This document shows positions 30,025 through 42,476 of a stretch of 64,000 bases of DNA, piece after piece. Position 1 is the stretch's first letter; every line of letters starts with the position of its first letter. Made by a program: the position numbers and the translations under genes. The notes below the pieces were generated by a model, which was not told where the DNA came from, did not search any database, and saw only the letters and a program-made list of their open reading frames with translations. The stretch covers positions 62,001-126,000 of the forward strand of contig NW_027461523.1 of the NCBI RefSeq assembly GCF_024713945.1. Direction: 5' to 3'. Origin of the DNA: Dermatophagoides farinae (lineage: Eukaryota > Arthropoda > Arachnida > Sarcoptiformes > Pyroglyphidae).

Positions 30025-31428
30025 TTAACTTATGACTAAGTTTATGAAATTTTCATAATAGGGCTTGCCTTCGAAGGCTTGCTTAAGTGTGTCTGCGTGG
30101 GTCAAATAGTAAGCCTTTAACTCTTTAGTTTTTTGTTCAAGCGGCTTACTCGGCGCGTATTTTTTGAGCTTTAATAAATCGTGGTGGTATCGCTCAAGAA
30201 GCGTAAACGATAGGTCTGGCTTTAGAGAAATCAAAACGGCTTTTAAAAAATTATCACATAAAGTTTCGTCTGTGTTTGAAAGCATCGGTTTGATGATCTG
30301 TTTGTACAAAAGCTTAGTATCGTCAATTGTCAACATAAGTTTAATTAAAAATACATAAGTGAGCTCGTTCTCAAAATAAGTCTTAAGTGCTGTTTCATTG
30401 AGAGCCATGCTGGAACTTAGCTGCGCAAAGAACTGCTTAGCTTGTTTTAATGACCAATAGCAAACAAGGTGAATTAAAACTTCAATCGACTCTCTGAAAC
30501 TCAACATAGCTACGGCCGCATCTATCAACGCGTCAGAAAGCTTCAAATAAGTATCGTCGTCTAGCAGACTCTTTTGGCGTACAACGATTAATAAAAATTT
30601 CAAAGTTATGCCGCGCAGAACTAGTTCTTTCAAAACTAACTTGTCAATGAATTCTACTATTCTGTTTCGGATGATTGATATCAATTCTGAACTCGCTTTG
30701 GAAAGTGACTCTTCAATGGGGATAATTCTGAAATTTGGTATTTCGCTCGAAAACAGCTTCTCAAAAAATATAAGTAAAACAAATTCTCTCGTTAATTTTG
30801 GTCCTTTCGGTTGAGCGGCTGCACAATCAAATACTAATGAACCGTATTTTGTCATATAAGCAGCTGGATTGCTTTTCAACATCGATACCATCTCTGTGAA
30901 TTTTTCCGTATTTTTGTAGCACTCAAGAAGTTTATTGCACAATCGATAACAAAACGGTGAAACTGCCAACTTGATAAACACCGGAATCAACAAGGTGTAA
31001 ATTTTTTCTTTAATTTCCTCTGAACCAAACTTGAGCGATACCTGCAACAGCCGACTAACAATGGGTCGATAAATCGCACTAAGATAATTCGCGTCCAGAT
31101 TAGAAGTCTTCAAAGTCTTTAAAGCATCGACAATTAATTTCTCTTTGTAAAAGAGATATTCGATTGCTTCGGATATTATCTCTGGCAAGATTTCTTTATT
31201 TTTTCGAGCGTTTGCAATAATTAGCTGATAATATTTACCACATTCTTTGTCTAAGTGATAAAACGCAGATTTTTCTTCTTTATCGAGTTTTTTAACTTGT
31301 TTTCTAATTTGAGATTTTGAATATGTGTTTTCAGACGACAACTGTTTCTGAAGTTTTTGCCTTCTTAGGATAGTTCTCTTAGCGAAAGTTAAATTTTTGT
31401 CATCTTTTTTTTTCTGTACAATCGCCAT
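30025..31428 (-). CDS. PUF6: Puf6/PUM3-like ribosome biogenesis protein
   Basis: The 467-aa protein begins with a basic helix, as nucleolar PUM3/Puf6 proteins do. Residues 110-190 resemble the first pumilio-type repeats of that subfamily (SRLLQVSLKFGSEEIKEKI, then a KLL..Y repeat and MTKYGSLVFDCA). Near residue 390, TIDDTKLLYKQIIKPML closely parallels the DDTKL..KQII block of PUM3. Puf6/PUM3 binds rRNA and mRNA and acts in 60S maturation. The standard RNA-base-reading residues of classical PUF proteins are not evident, which is normal for this subfamily. The C-terminal half is divergent, so the call is good but not certain. Confidence 0.7.
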   Translation of the reverse strand: MAIVQKKKDDKNLTFAKRTILRRQKLQKQLSSENTYSKSQIRKQVKKLDKEEKSAFYHLDKECGKYYQLIIANARKNKEILPEIISEAIEYLFYKEKLIVDALKTLKTSNLDANYLSAIYRPIVSRLLQVSLKFGSEEIKEKIYTLLIPVFIKLAVSPFCYRLCNKLLECYKNTEKFTEMVSMLKSNPAAYMTKYGSLVFDCAAAQPKGPKLTREFVLLIFFEKLFSSEIPNFRIIPIEESLSKASSELISIIRNRIVEFIDKLVLKELVLRGITLKFLLIVVRQKSLLDDDTYLKLSDALIDAAVAMLSFRESIEVLIHLVCYWSLKQAKQFFAQLSSSMALNETALKTYFENELTYVFLIKLMLTIDDTKLLYKQIIKPMLSNTDETLCDNFLKAVLISLKPDLSFTLLERYHHDLLKLKKYAPSKPLEQKTKELKAYYLTHADTLKQAFEGKPYYENFINLVIS

Positions 31429-31534
31429 TCTCTAAATTATTTTGGCAATGTAAAATTTTTCTATTCTTAATTAAAGCTTCAGCAATAATTGAATACTTAT
31501 TTTCTCCAAATATATAACAATTTTAGAATTTATT

Positions 31535-32545
31535 CTAATTGTTAAAAATATTTAGTATTCCTACTTCGCTTGACGCATACGTGTCTATATTTTTATCTGA
31601 TAAATAGTTTTCAAACAACATTTCGCTTGCATTTCTAGCTATTTTTTTGATTTGTTCAATCACAAGCGGGTTGAGACTTTTTTTACAAAAAGCTTCTAAA
31701 CCTAGAACGTCTCCTTTAGCGTCACAAGAAATGCAAACTATAGAATCTACTGAGCTTTCTTCATTCGCGTTTAAGTCGACTATTATCTCGTTGCCAAAAA
31801 CACCTGCCGAAATAATAATAGGAACTTTGTTCGAAAAGCCCAAGGATCGCCATTTATTGGGCTGAACTGTGAATGTTATGTCGTTATAGTATTCAACTCT
31901 CAATCTGTACAACTCTCGTTTATTGATTTGTTCCTGACCTATTTTTTGTAATAAACTTTCGTTAATTTTTTGCAACGTTTCAGAAGAAATTAAGGTTCGG
32001 TCACTTTTTAGACACGCAACAAATTCAGGTATTTTGCATGTTTTAAGCGCTGTAGCAAGTCCAATACTAGTGAGAGTGTCAAGAGAACCGCCCGCTTTCA
32101 GCACAATAACGTCAATAAACAAGTGAACGTTAAAAAAACCTTCGCATATTGCCAGTGTTTTGTTGACTCCGTCAATTAGATCGATAGAAAGGGTATTCAT
32201 AAGGTGTTTAAGTTTTTCTAATCGCTTTGTTGACACTGATGTATGTGAATCGCTTGCTCTTGAAATGTTCGGATAATTTTTCAACGTGCTCGTTCCTACT
32301 ATGGACATCACATCTAAGTGGATAAACTGGTTTATTTCCGGTGAGGACGTGAAAACCTCTGCTCGCACGCCAATAATGACGTGGTTGTCGTCATTTAAAA
32401 TCTGCACGCTAGATAAACAATTATTTAAAACTGAAAGGCTTAGCCAAATCCGTTTGAATTGGTAGTTAGCTCGACCATCTAAGCGAACGTTATGCAAAAA
32501 GGAAGCTTTGATACAAGCCTTATCTGCTTGTTTACCTTGGTCCAT
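31535..32545 (-). CDS. RRP42: Exosome complex RNase PH-like subunit RRP42
   Basis: A 336-aa protein with the RNase PH-fold layout of the non-catalytic exosome ring subunits. NVRLDGRANY is the conserved entry motif. It is followed by HVIIGVRAEVFTSSPE, a middle LFIDVIVLKAGGSLDTLTSIGLATAL (the strand-helix core), and a final EIIVDLNANEE / VCISCDAKGDVLG pair. These fit Rrp42/EXOSC7 best; Rrp45 or Rrp43 are the alternatives. The ring guides RNA to the exosome nuclease for 3'-5' decay and rRNA processing. No intron, and the start ATG sits 20-odd residues before the DGR motif, as usual. Confidence 0.8.
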   Translation of the reverse strand: MDQGKQADKACIKASFLHNVRLDGRANYQFKRIWLSLSVLNNCLSSVQILNDDNHVIIGVRAEVFTSSPEINQFIHLDVMSIVGTSTLKNYPNISRASDSHTSVSTKRLEKLKHLMNTLSIDLIDGVNKTLAICEGFFNVHLFIDVIVLKAGGSLDTLTSIGLATALKTCKIPEFVACLKSDRTLISSETLQKINESLLQKIGQEQINKRELYRLRVEYYNDITFTVQPNKWRSLGFSNKVPIIISAGVFGNEIIVDLNANEESSVDSIVCISCDAKGDVLGLEAFCKKSLNPLVIEQIKKIARNASEMLFENYLSDKNIDTYASSEVGILNIFNN

Positions 32546-32692
32546 TTAAGTTTTTTGTAAAAAACACTCTACATCAAGTAAAATTGCAACGCTAAGCTTT
32601 ACAATTTATTATTTCTAAATAGAAACCGAACAGCTGATTTGAAAATTTTATTTTTTTAGTTTTTATTGCAGACTATTTTTAAATTTGCAGAA

Positions 32693-34459
32693 TTAGATAT
32701 ATTCATCTTTAATTGCTTGTAATAATTTTGCGAAACATCCCGTATTGTGTATCGCGCTGGCCAAATTCTTTGTATATTCAGAGCTTATATGGGGCAAGTT
32801 AGTGTAGTCATTCAAAAAGCATTCGATGTCTTGCTTTGTAATTATATTTATATTTAATTCGCTGAGGTTTTTCGCTGCGCAAAATAATTTATTTTTCAGT
32901 TTTTGTGTGATCAGTGTTCTATAATTTTGGTTCCTGATCTGAGTTTCTATTAGTTTGTAGAAAGCTTGTCGAAAATCGTTTAAAACATGTTCCAAAAAAA
33001 ATTCCTGTAGATAATTGAACGATTTGTAATAAACACCTTGTTCAATCGCTACATTGCTTATAAGTTTTGGATATTCATAAAGCAAAATCCCTAATTCCAA
33101 CACTGTAATAGTTTCCAAGGAAGTAACTGTTTCTTTGACTTTCTTATAACTGTTTGGAGGTAGCAAACAAGACATTAGAAGCGCTTTAAAAGTTTCATTG
33201 CAAGCATGATTTTTGATAATCGTGACTAGAGAATCATTTGCATTGGTCAATTTGATTATTTTGTTTGAGTAAACATGACAAACCGCAATTGTCGCCAACA
33301 GAAGAGTGTAAAAATACTTGTACTTTTCGATAAATAAGCAAAGTTCGTAATTAGTGTTATGAGTTTTTTTGTCGCTGAAATTTAAAACCCAATACAAACT
33401 TTTTTTGACTAAATCCATATTATTAACCGCAGAAAAAATGGTACATATCCACTTATAGTAAAGATATAGTTCATGCTTCTTTAACTTTGGAAGTACTGCT
33501 GCTACCACAGAATCTGAGGGGAAACCAATGCTAATCGCAGCATTTTGAAATATATCAAATAGCTGCGAGAACAATATGTCAGGAAATTTTGTAATAGAAA
33601 TGTCTAGTATCTGTTCGTTTTGTAGGTCTTTCGAAAAAAGAGTAAACAAGAAAAGCCAAAATCGATTACAATCAATTTTTTCAGTATGTTTTATAACTGT
33701 ATTAGCTAGGAGTTTTATTTTATGAACGTACACATCGATGATATCGTCGATGAATAATTCAATATTATCAGTATTCTTATTTATATTGATGATATTATTG
33801 GATAACAGATTGAAACTAGCTAGGCTCGCGCTTATGTTGGCGATTTCTAGATCAGTAGAAGTTTCAAGACACTGTAACCACGCTTTTTTGTAATCAATTT
33901 CTTTATAAGGAAAAAATAAAAAAATACTTTCAACCAACGAACGTGTCAAAAACTTGGCAAAAATGGCTCTTTTCAAATAAATATGAACTTTTTCAGGAAG
34001 ATAGTTAATATATTTAGTTATGAAACAATACGCAGTGTATTCAAGTGGTAGTTCGTCAATAACGCTGTTCAACTCAGAAATCAGCTCTGTGTCACTTTTC
34101 CCATTCAAAACTTTTATTTTTTTTTGTTGGCAAATTTTAATTAAGTTATGTATACTCGACGAAACGTGTTTCGCATTATTGCACGGGTTTATTTCTTCAA
34201 TAAGTGAATGATAAAATTGCTTAAGATCTTGATCAAGCAATTGTTCGACGGCGCAAGAATCTATATTCAGTGGACAAAGGTCGGATTGTACATGAGCATT
34301 TTTTGTTTCCAACTGAGAAATAAGTTTCAACAATCTATGATTGTCTAATTGCAACTGATTGCTTGGTTTTATGTCACGATCGAGAATTTTTTCTAGTTTA
34401 ACTGCGTCAAACGGTGGGATCTTCTGCAAGATATATGAAATTTCATTAATATAAGTCAT
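32693..34459 (-). CDS. Unknown all-helical protein, 588 aa
   Basis: An ATG-started single exon encoding a leucine-, isoleucine- and lysine-rich, predicted all-helical chain with no membrane segment stable enough to call and no catalytic motif. Several paired-helix stretches (for example YCFITKYINYLPEKVHIYLK and ALLMSCLLPPNSYKK) would suit a HEAT-like or tethering-complex subunit. I could not match it to a named family. A very divergent member of a conserved complex is likely, since the gene is long and intact. It lies between RRP42 and a possible small spliced gene on the same strand. Confidence 0.7.
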   Translation of the reverse strand: MTYINEISYILQKIPPFDAVKLEKILDRDIKPSNQLQLDNHRLLKLISQLETKNAHVQSDLCPLNIDSCAVEQLLDQDLKQFYHSLIEEINPCNNAKHVSSSIHNLIKICQQKKIKVLNGKSDTELISELNSVIDELPLEYTAYCFITKYINYLPEKVHIYLKRAIFAKFLTRSLVESIFLFFPYKEIDYKKAWLQCLETSTDLEIANISASLASFNLLSNNIININKNTDNIELFIDDIIDVYVHKIKLLANTVIKHTEKIDCNRFWLFLFTLFSKDLQNEQILDISITKFPDILFSQLFDIFQNAAISIGFPSDSVVAAVLPKLKKHELYLYYKWICTIFSAVNNMDLVKKSLYWVLNFSDKKTHNTNYELCLFIEKYKYFYTLLLATIAVCHVYSNKIIKLTNANDSLVTIIKNHACNETFKALLMSCLLPPNSYKKVKETVTSLETITVLELGILLYEYPKLISNVAIEQGVYYKSFNYLQEFFLEHVLNDFRQAFYKLIETQIRNQNYRTLITQKLKNKLFCAAKNLSELNINIITKQDIECFLNDYTNLPHISSEYTKNLASAIHNTGCFAKLLQAIKDEYI

Positions 34460-34486
34460 AAAATTCTACTATTAAATCAACATGTT

Positions 34487-34764
34487 TTAAAATTGATCAA
34501 AATAAATAAAACGAGTTTTATCAGAAATTTTGAGACATAACGAAACAACTTTGTCGAAATTATTATTTTTTGTAATAATAGATGTGTAACTAATCCAATG
34601 TATTAAAATGATGACAAACAAACTCAGCTCATTCGTAGGATTTATTTCGATGAGGAGAAAACCAACTGGATTCGACACCCAGGTCTGATTTATTTTTTAA
34701 CTTTTTTGACTCTGGCATGCCAGCTAGCCTTTGCAACTTTATTTGCAATGAGCTCGTTTTTCAT
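34487..34764 (-). CDS. Possible small two-exon gene, about 80-90 aa
   Basis: A 24-codon ATG frame (start 34764, MKNELIANKVAKASWHARVK) ends in TAA. In another frame, 34684-34487 is open for 65 codons and protein-like (TWVSNPVGFLLIEINPTNEL, then a hydrophobic stretch FVIILIHWISYTSII). An acceptor CAG lies exactly before ACC at 34684. Three candidate donors (GTTGCA, GTCAAA, GTTAAA; introns 53, 26 or 17 nt) all keep phase 0, but none has the strong donor used elsewhere in the window. If real, it is a small protein with one membrane-like segment. The function is unknown. Confidence 0.35.
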
Positions 34765-35038
34765 TGCCTAAAATATTTGGATGCGCTATGGTCTACGGAT
34801 TTTTTTTTCCCGTGAGCAAGTTACATTGTTGTGAATCCGTACAATCTTAAAATTGAAAATGATGATTCTGTTTCAGTTCTGCTACTGAATATTCGTTGTA
34901 GAGAAACTTTCAGATCTGATCTTCTATATTGATTTTTTTTTTTTCCTTTTCTTTTATTATTAAAGAATTCATTCAAATTTTGGCTTGTAAATCCTTGACT
35001 GTTTGCTAAATCGTTAGGCTCTATTACTCATTATTGAG
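34765..35038. other. Divergent intergenic region before the BEACH gene
   Basis: AT-rich with long T runs near 34932-34945. On the leftward strand short open stretches and a TTTTAG acceptor-like site (about 34770) occur and might be 5' exons of the candidate small gene, but no complete model emerges. It should also contain the promoter of the gene at 35039. Confidence 0.35.
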
Positions 35039-38000
35039 ATGAGTTTTTGGCGGCTAATTCAAGATAAATACGTACTATATAATTATGACTGTTGTGTTTC
35101 TGCGGAGCTATATGATTTTCAAGCGGCAAATACGCTTTTTGAATACGACTCAATCTATTTGGGTTCGACAAATTTAATTTTGGTCAATCAAAAAAGCGTT
35201 ATTATTTCGGCCTATGAAAATTCAAAAAATAAGAAAAGTCCAGGCGAAAAAAACTCTTCAGAAATTGTTTGCAACAATGGAAGATTTTGTTATCTAAGCG
35301 AAAACACTTCGTGCAACAGCTTTAAAACTAAGGAGATCAAAATAAAGCTAAAAGGCGATCGTTGTGATAAAATTCTTGCGTCAATTGACGCCATCTTAGG
35401 CTGTGATGACCAGCAACTGAGAAAACTCGCTATTAAGCTCTTCGATGAGCATTTTAAAAATGGGGCTCTCTCGTTTATTCGTTGCTATCTCGGAACGTAC
35501 TATGTTTATTGTGTGATAAGCGTCTTAAATTTGGCTTCATTTTCGATATCGTCGCTGTTCCGCCCTTTGCCTGTGGAGCTTGACGGCAGCTTCCAGCTTT
35601 ATCACAAAAAATTTTGTTGTGATGAAGTAGCGTACTTAATCGTCCAACTAGATTATAGTGAGGCTTCGAACAAGCTCGAGTTTTTAAATGTGATTATTCA
35701 CTTCAAATGCCCAGCCCAAAATTCATTTCTGTGCGGGTTTGAAAAACATAACGATTTGCCTACTTTTCTGTCGTTGTTCAACCCAAATTGCATAGTCGTT
35801 TTACCCACTTTTGAAACCATTTATAAATCAAAGCTTGGCTGTACTAACGAGTTATTTTATGCAATCATTACGCGGTGGAAACACAACGAGCTCTCAACTT
35901 TTCAATTTCTTAATTTTCTCAACGAATGTTTGATGCGGCACAGGCAAAAATATCACGAGTTTCCGATATTTCCTTGGTGTCTAACGTATGGCTATGCAAA
36001 CGTGACCAAATCTATTTTAGCTCCAGATATTAGTTGTCTCGGTTGTTTATTTGAGTCTTACTCAAAAGATAAAAACAATTTCATTAATATTCGCAATTTA
36101 TCTCTGAACGTGAGTGACTATAAAGCTTCAAGCTACTACGAACAAGTAAAACAAAACTTACAAGAACTAGGGTTTAAACATACTACACACGTTTCAAATA
36201 CTTTTTACACATGTTCCTGGCTGAGGAACATTGATCCGCAGAATTATTTATTGATTAACGACTTCAAAACTGAACTGCCTGAACGGAAGTTCATTTCTTA
36301 CGAAGACACGTGGACGAGACTCATCGCGAGCGGATCGACTTCGTTTGAACAAATTGCGCAATCGTATCGAATAAATGAGTTCGACCACTTAATGTTCAAT
36401 ATTGAAGACGACTTTGAAGTAGATCTTCACAAGGAAATAGCTGCACTGCTAGCAAATTCCGAATTTGAAGAAGAGTTTTTGAAATTCAATAGTTTTAAAA
36501 GCTTGCTGCCCGGCGTTTGGATGAACTTTCTAAATCGTTTATTTCTCGAATCAAGCTATACACGACGTGTTTTGCATAAATGGATTGCAATTATCTTCTG
36601 TGAAGCTACTGATTGTTACCCTCCTGAGAGTTATATCTACACGAATTTAGACAAAGAATTTGACCAAGCTGTTATGCACAAAGTGGCGGAGTTTGGAATT
36701 TCGCCTCCGAGGTTGCCTGACAATGTGCTGTCCGATTTGCATATAGCAGACGCTGATTTATTTCACTTTTCCTATTTTTTCGACGCTCATTCAAATAGCT
36801 TAAAAAATACTGAAGCTCAGCACTACGACGGTATGCAATTACACTCGATTCTTAATAACTGCAAAAACTCATTAGGAAAAGACAAGATTTTGCTATTGTG
36901 GAAATTGTTCCTGCGGTCGCAAAAAATCATGACCTCCGATTACACTATCAGAAATACGAACTGGTTTGTACATTCTCCCTTATATTCTTCCCCAAAACTC
37001 GCTCTGAATCTTTCTAAGCATATCCATAAGAAATTTTTTTTTCTGCAGCTGTGCAGTTCACTTAACAGTCAACTGTACCTTTTTCCGCCTTACTATGTAA
37101 TCATTGTGTCGAAAATAATGCAGCTTTTCTCTGCTTCTACTGAAAAGCAAATTTTTTCTTTTACTTTTGGAGATTCACCGTACTACGTCAACGGATTCTT
37201 TAGCAACTCAAATTTAAAACTGTGGATTTTGCTCAAGTCGAACCGACTTTACGAGTTAAAAGTGCGTGCCGAAGACGTTGAACTTGTTCAACACGACGCA
37301 CAGCTTCGTGGTACAGTGAAAAAAATTTACCAGTTCGAAGAATATTTACTAATTCTGCTAAACAACCAAGAAGTGCAAATCTATGATTATTCCCAAAAAA
37401 AACGAGTAAACAACAAGTCACATTTTTTTAACAGTAAATTAAAGAGTATCCTAGGTGTCTCGTCTGGGTATTTCGTGTCGTTGTATTCAGGGTTGGTAAA
37501 TTTTGTTCCGTATTCAGTATCAACCGAAAAAACACCTTACGTGCTGTTTCAATGCCCTGAGTCCTTGTTCTGTGAAAAGATTTTCATGATCGATCAGAAC
37601 GCCTACCTTTTATACATGAAGAAGACGAGTTCAAACAGTCTAGCCAAGCAGAATTTTAAGTTTTCTTCATATTTTTCAGACCAAAAGCAAAATTTAAAAT
37701 TGTCTGAACACTGTAAGAGTACATTATTGCTTTATTTTTGTAATGATCAAAAAAAAATTGAAAAATTGTGTATTTTCAGCTCTGAAAAATCTAGTGGGTT
37801 ATCCAAAGAAATAAACGCGTTAAAAAGCAATTACAATATACAGACGGTAAAACTATTCAAACACGATTTGGTAAACATTAAATTTCTCAATAATAGTAAA
37901 ATATTGCTGCTAACAGTCGAGTTCAAGATACTTATGTTAAATCTATTAACATTAGAAATTGAAGCGTTACTAAACTTAGACTCATGCAAATACAACTGTT

Positions 38001-38203
38001 GCAAACTAGTTAAGCAAAACAAAACTATGAGGTACGATCCATCGTTACATACAGATGTTCCCAAACACCTTGCACAACTTATGGAATCCAATCAGTTCAC
38101 TTCGCCGTACGATGATCACATATGTCAAAACAACTGCCGGTTTTTTATTGGCCCATACTCAATTGCTGTTATTAATAACGATGATATTTATATTTGGTTT
38201 TAA
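35039..38203 (+). CDS. Divergent BEACH-domain protein with C-terminal beta-propeller-like region, 1054 aa
   Basis: The N-terminal 70 residues look like the GRAM/PH-type start of FAN-like BEACH proteins (DSIYLGSTNLILVNQKSVII). A divergent BEACH domain spans roughly 280-540. It shows the W..ELSTFQFLNFLNECLMRH helix, EFPIFPWCLTYGYAN (the family's YPVFPW core), the KFISYEDTWTRLI block, and FLESSYTRRVLHKWIAIIFC (the ES..V...L..WIDLIFG helix). The last 350 residues are beta-rich, like a WD40 propeller without clear WD signatures. BEACH proteins organise vesicle trafficking and membrane signalling. The overall order resembles FAN/NSMAF. Some usual BEACH residues are substituted, so subfamily assignment is tentative. 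Confidence 0.75.
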   Translation: MSFWRLIQDKYVLYNYDCCVSAELYDFQAANTLFEYDSIYLGSTNLILVNQKSVIISAYENSKNKKSPGEKNSSEIVCNNGRFCYLSENTSCNSFKTKEIKIKLKGDRCDKILASIDAILGCDDQQLRKLAIKLFDEHFKNGALSFIRCYLGTYYVYCVISVLNLASFSISSLFRPLPVELDGSFQLYHKKFCCDEVAYLIVQLDYSEASNKLEFLNVIIHFKCPAQNSFLCGFEKHNDLPTFLSLFNPNCIVVLPTFETIYKSKLGCTNELFYAIITRWKHNELSTFQFLNFLNECLMRHRQKYHEFPIFPWCLTYGYANVTKSILAPDISCLGCLFESYSKDKNNFINIRNLSLNVSDYKASSYYEQVKQNLQELGFKHTTHVSNTFYTCSWLRNIDPQNYLLINDFKTELPERKFISYEDTWTRLIASGSTSFEQIAQSYRINEFDHLMFNIEDDFEVDLHKEIAALLANSEFEEEFLKFNSFKSLLPGVWMNFLNRLFLESSYTRRVLHKWIAIIFCEATDCYPPESYIYTNLDKEFDQAVMHKVAEFGISPPRLPDNVLSDLHIADADLFHFSYFFDAHSNSLKNTEAQHYDGMQLHSILNNCKNSLGKDKILLLWKLFLRSQKIMTSDYTIRNTNWFVHSPLYSSPKLALNLSKHIHKKFFFLQLCSSLNSQLYLFPPYYVIIVSKIMQLFSASTEKQIFSFTFGDSPYYVNGFFSNSNLKLWILLKSNRLYELKVRAEDVELVQHDAQLRGTVKKIYQFEEYLLILLNNQEVQIYDYSQKKRVNNKSHFFNSKLKSILGVSSGYFVSLYSGLVNFVPYSVSTEKTPYVLFQCPESLFCEKIFMIDQNAYLLYMKKTSSNSLAKQNFKFSSYFSDQKQNLKLSEHCKSTLLLYFCNDQKKIEKLCIFSSEKSSGLSKEINALKSNYNIQTVKLFKHDLVNIKFLNNSKILLLTVEFKILMLNLLTLEIEALLNLDSCKYNCCKLVKQNKTMRYDPSLHTDVPKHLAQLMESNQFTSPYDDHICQNNCRFFIGPYSIAVINNDDIYIWF

Positions 38204-38222
38204 ATAAATATCTATTAATTAA

Positions 38223-40628
<2,406 letters not shown>

Positions 40629-40697
40629 AGACTAACCTCGTGCACATTATTAATGCAAGACATAAATCTATGGCAATGATTTAATTTGCTGTAAATT

Positions 40698-42314
40698 CTA
40701 AAAGGGAAAGTCGACTAATTTTACAGTATTTATAATTTTATATAGTGGAGTTTGCTTTATAAAGTCATTATCAAGCGACATTGAATTTTCTCCTTTGTGT
40801 TTCAGCATATTTGCGTTTGAACGAATATATTTCAGGTTGTTTTCGAATATTGTTGCGAGATCTGTAAATTTCAGCTTTAACGCCGAATTGATGCTTTGGT
40901 CATTTGATAACTCCTTGCTATAATTTTTTAACACGCGTTTTATATTAAGTATTGTCATATTTATTGTTTCTAAATTCGCCAAGTTATACGAAAGATAAAG
41001 AATATATTCAACAAGTAGTTGTTGAATAGCTTGCGAAATCAGTTCGTGAGTCTGGAAATAATACCCATATTCTCTATTTAGCCTAATTACATACATGACG
41101 TCTAATTTTTTCAGCAAGCTAATGTGATTTTTTTGGTACGCGAGCGTATTTTTACAGCTTATGAGTTTTATTAATGTTTCTAATTGCGTCAGCAAAGATT
41201 CTCCAATGGGTAAAGACTTCTTGGTCGCACGCATGAGGGCAAGTGTGAGGTTTATGATGTTGAGAGTATAAGGCATAAGAAATATGTTCTGAGATAACGA
41301 GTTTAGTAAATACGAGAAGAAAGAAAAGTAGCCTTCGGATAAGTTGGAAAAGGCGTAATCTTTGTTAATAGAAGAAACACTACTTTCGAGCGTCATGGTT
41401 TTGATTATGCTAGCCGCGTTAAAAAGAAAACTCCAGTTAAAAATTTGATTATCAAACTCAAATATGCTTTTGTCTTTGTTGTTTATCGCTAAAATAGTTT
41501 CGTTCATATGCCTTGAAAAATCGTTGAAAGCGGCTGTATAGAGCTCAACGTGGTAACCCTTGGCTTGCAATTGAATATAGTAAACGGGCAATTTATTTGT
41601 AAACGTAGTTAATCGTGATACTTGCGTCGTATTTAATTTTCGTGAGCAGTACGATGAAATTGCCGAAAATACTTTTTTGATAAATACGGAAAAGTACGTT
41701 TTGTGCTCGTCATTGTATTCATTTTCGATGAAATAATGAAACAAATCTTCAAATCCAACGGGGAACTTTTCTTCTTTCGCGCTCATCAATGAGCTATACA
41801 AAAATTTTTTGACGAACGAAGAAAATTTATCTTCTAGCTTAATGATATATCTGAGCAAAGGCAAATCAATTTTATAGCAAAGCTCAAAAACGATTTTGTT
41901 ATTTGGTCTCTGTAAACAAAAAAAAGTATTAGTGTCTTTCCAAAAGTTTGTCATTTGTTTCTGAATCAATTTGTTTGCGTCATATACAAGTAAAATAGAC
42001 GACAGTTTTTGCACTATTCGCGAAATCAAATCCGTAATATCAATGACATCTTGTTCTAAATCGATTGGTTTGTTTTTGAGAAAATTAACACTTAATGCAG
42101 TTGTTTTATCTTGCTTTCGTTTATTCTGATTGACACTGCCGCTCGAAGCTCTGTCAGCTTCATTGTTTCTCAGTAAGGAGCGATACACAGTGACTAAATG
42201 CTTAACAAAAACGTCGTTGGGTAATTCATCAGTATAGCTTAAAAGTTCTTCTATATCTTTTAGACATACAGTACCTCCTGTTGTATTATTTGACCTCCAA
42301 GCAGAATTAGACAT
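40698..42314 (-). CDS. NOC2: NOC2-like nucleolar complex protein
   Basis: A 538-aa helical protein without membrane segments. The C-terminal half follows the order of Noc2. A stretch ending in PYTLNIINLTLALMRATKKS corresponds to the PLR..C...L...T segment of Noc2. Further on, LLKKLDVMYVIRLNREYGYY and AIQQLLVEYILYLSYNLAN with MTILNIKRVLKNYSKE correspond to its LDF..ILKVSK, ELL.EYL and I.QLKRFLK segments. A final NLKYIRSNANML matches the I..RR segment. Noc2 escorts pre-60S particles from nucleolus to nucleoplasm. The N-terminal lysine/acid-rich extension of yeast Noc2 is reduced here. The identification rests on pattern order rather than strong identity. Confidence 0.7.
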   Translation of the reverse strand: MSNSAWRSNNTTGGTVCLKDIEELLSYTDELPNDVFVKHLVTVYRSLLRNNEADRASSGSVNQNKRKQDKTTALSVNFLKNKPIDLEQDVIDITDLISRIVQKLSSILLVYDANKLIQKQMTNFWKDTNTFFCLQRPNNKIVFELCYKIDLPLLRYIIKLEDKFSSFVKKFLYSSLMSAKEEKFPVGFEDLFHYFIENEYNDEHKTYFSVFIKKVFSAISSYCSRKLNTTQVSRLTTFTNKLPVYYIQLQAKGYHVELYTAAFNDFSRHMNETILAINNKDKSIFEFDNQIFNWSFLFNAASIIKTMTLESSVSSINKDYAFSNLSEGYFSFFSYLLNSLSQNIFLMPYTLNIINLTLALMRATKKSLPIGESLLTQLETLIKLISCKNTLAYQKNHISLLKKLDVMYVIRLNREYGYYFQTHELISQAIQQLLVEYILYLSYNLANLETINMTILNIKRVLKNYSKELSNDQSINSALKLKFTDLATIFENNLKYIRSNANMLKHKGENSMSLDNDFIKQTPLYKIINTVKLVDFPF

Positions 42315-42476
42315 TTTTAAGACTGTAATTGCTGCAAATAAAAATGTAGGAGTCTTCCAAAAACTAACTTCTTTTGAAAGAATAAAATTAATAATTTTCT
42401 TTATTTCTAAAAGAACAAAAATGTTTCTCGGAGTAAATTGTGGTACTGGTTATTTATCTGACAATGTTGTTTCGAC

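Noticed and set aside
34650-34690. tRNA-like TCGAATCC box on the leftward strand
   Set aside because: No matching D arm, anticodon arm or acceptor stem can be drawn around it.
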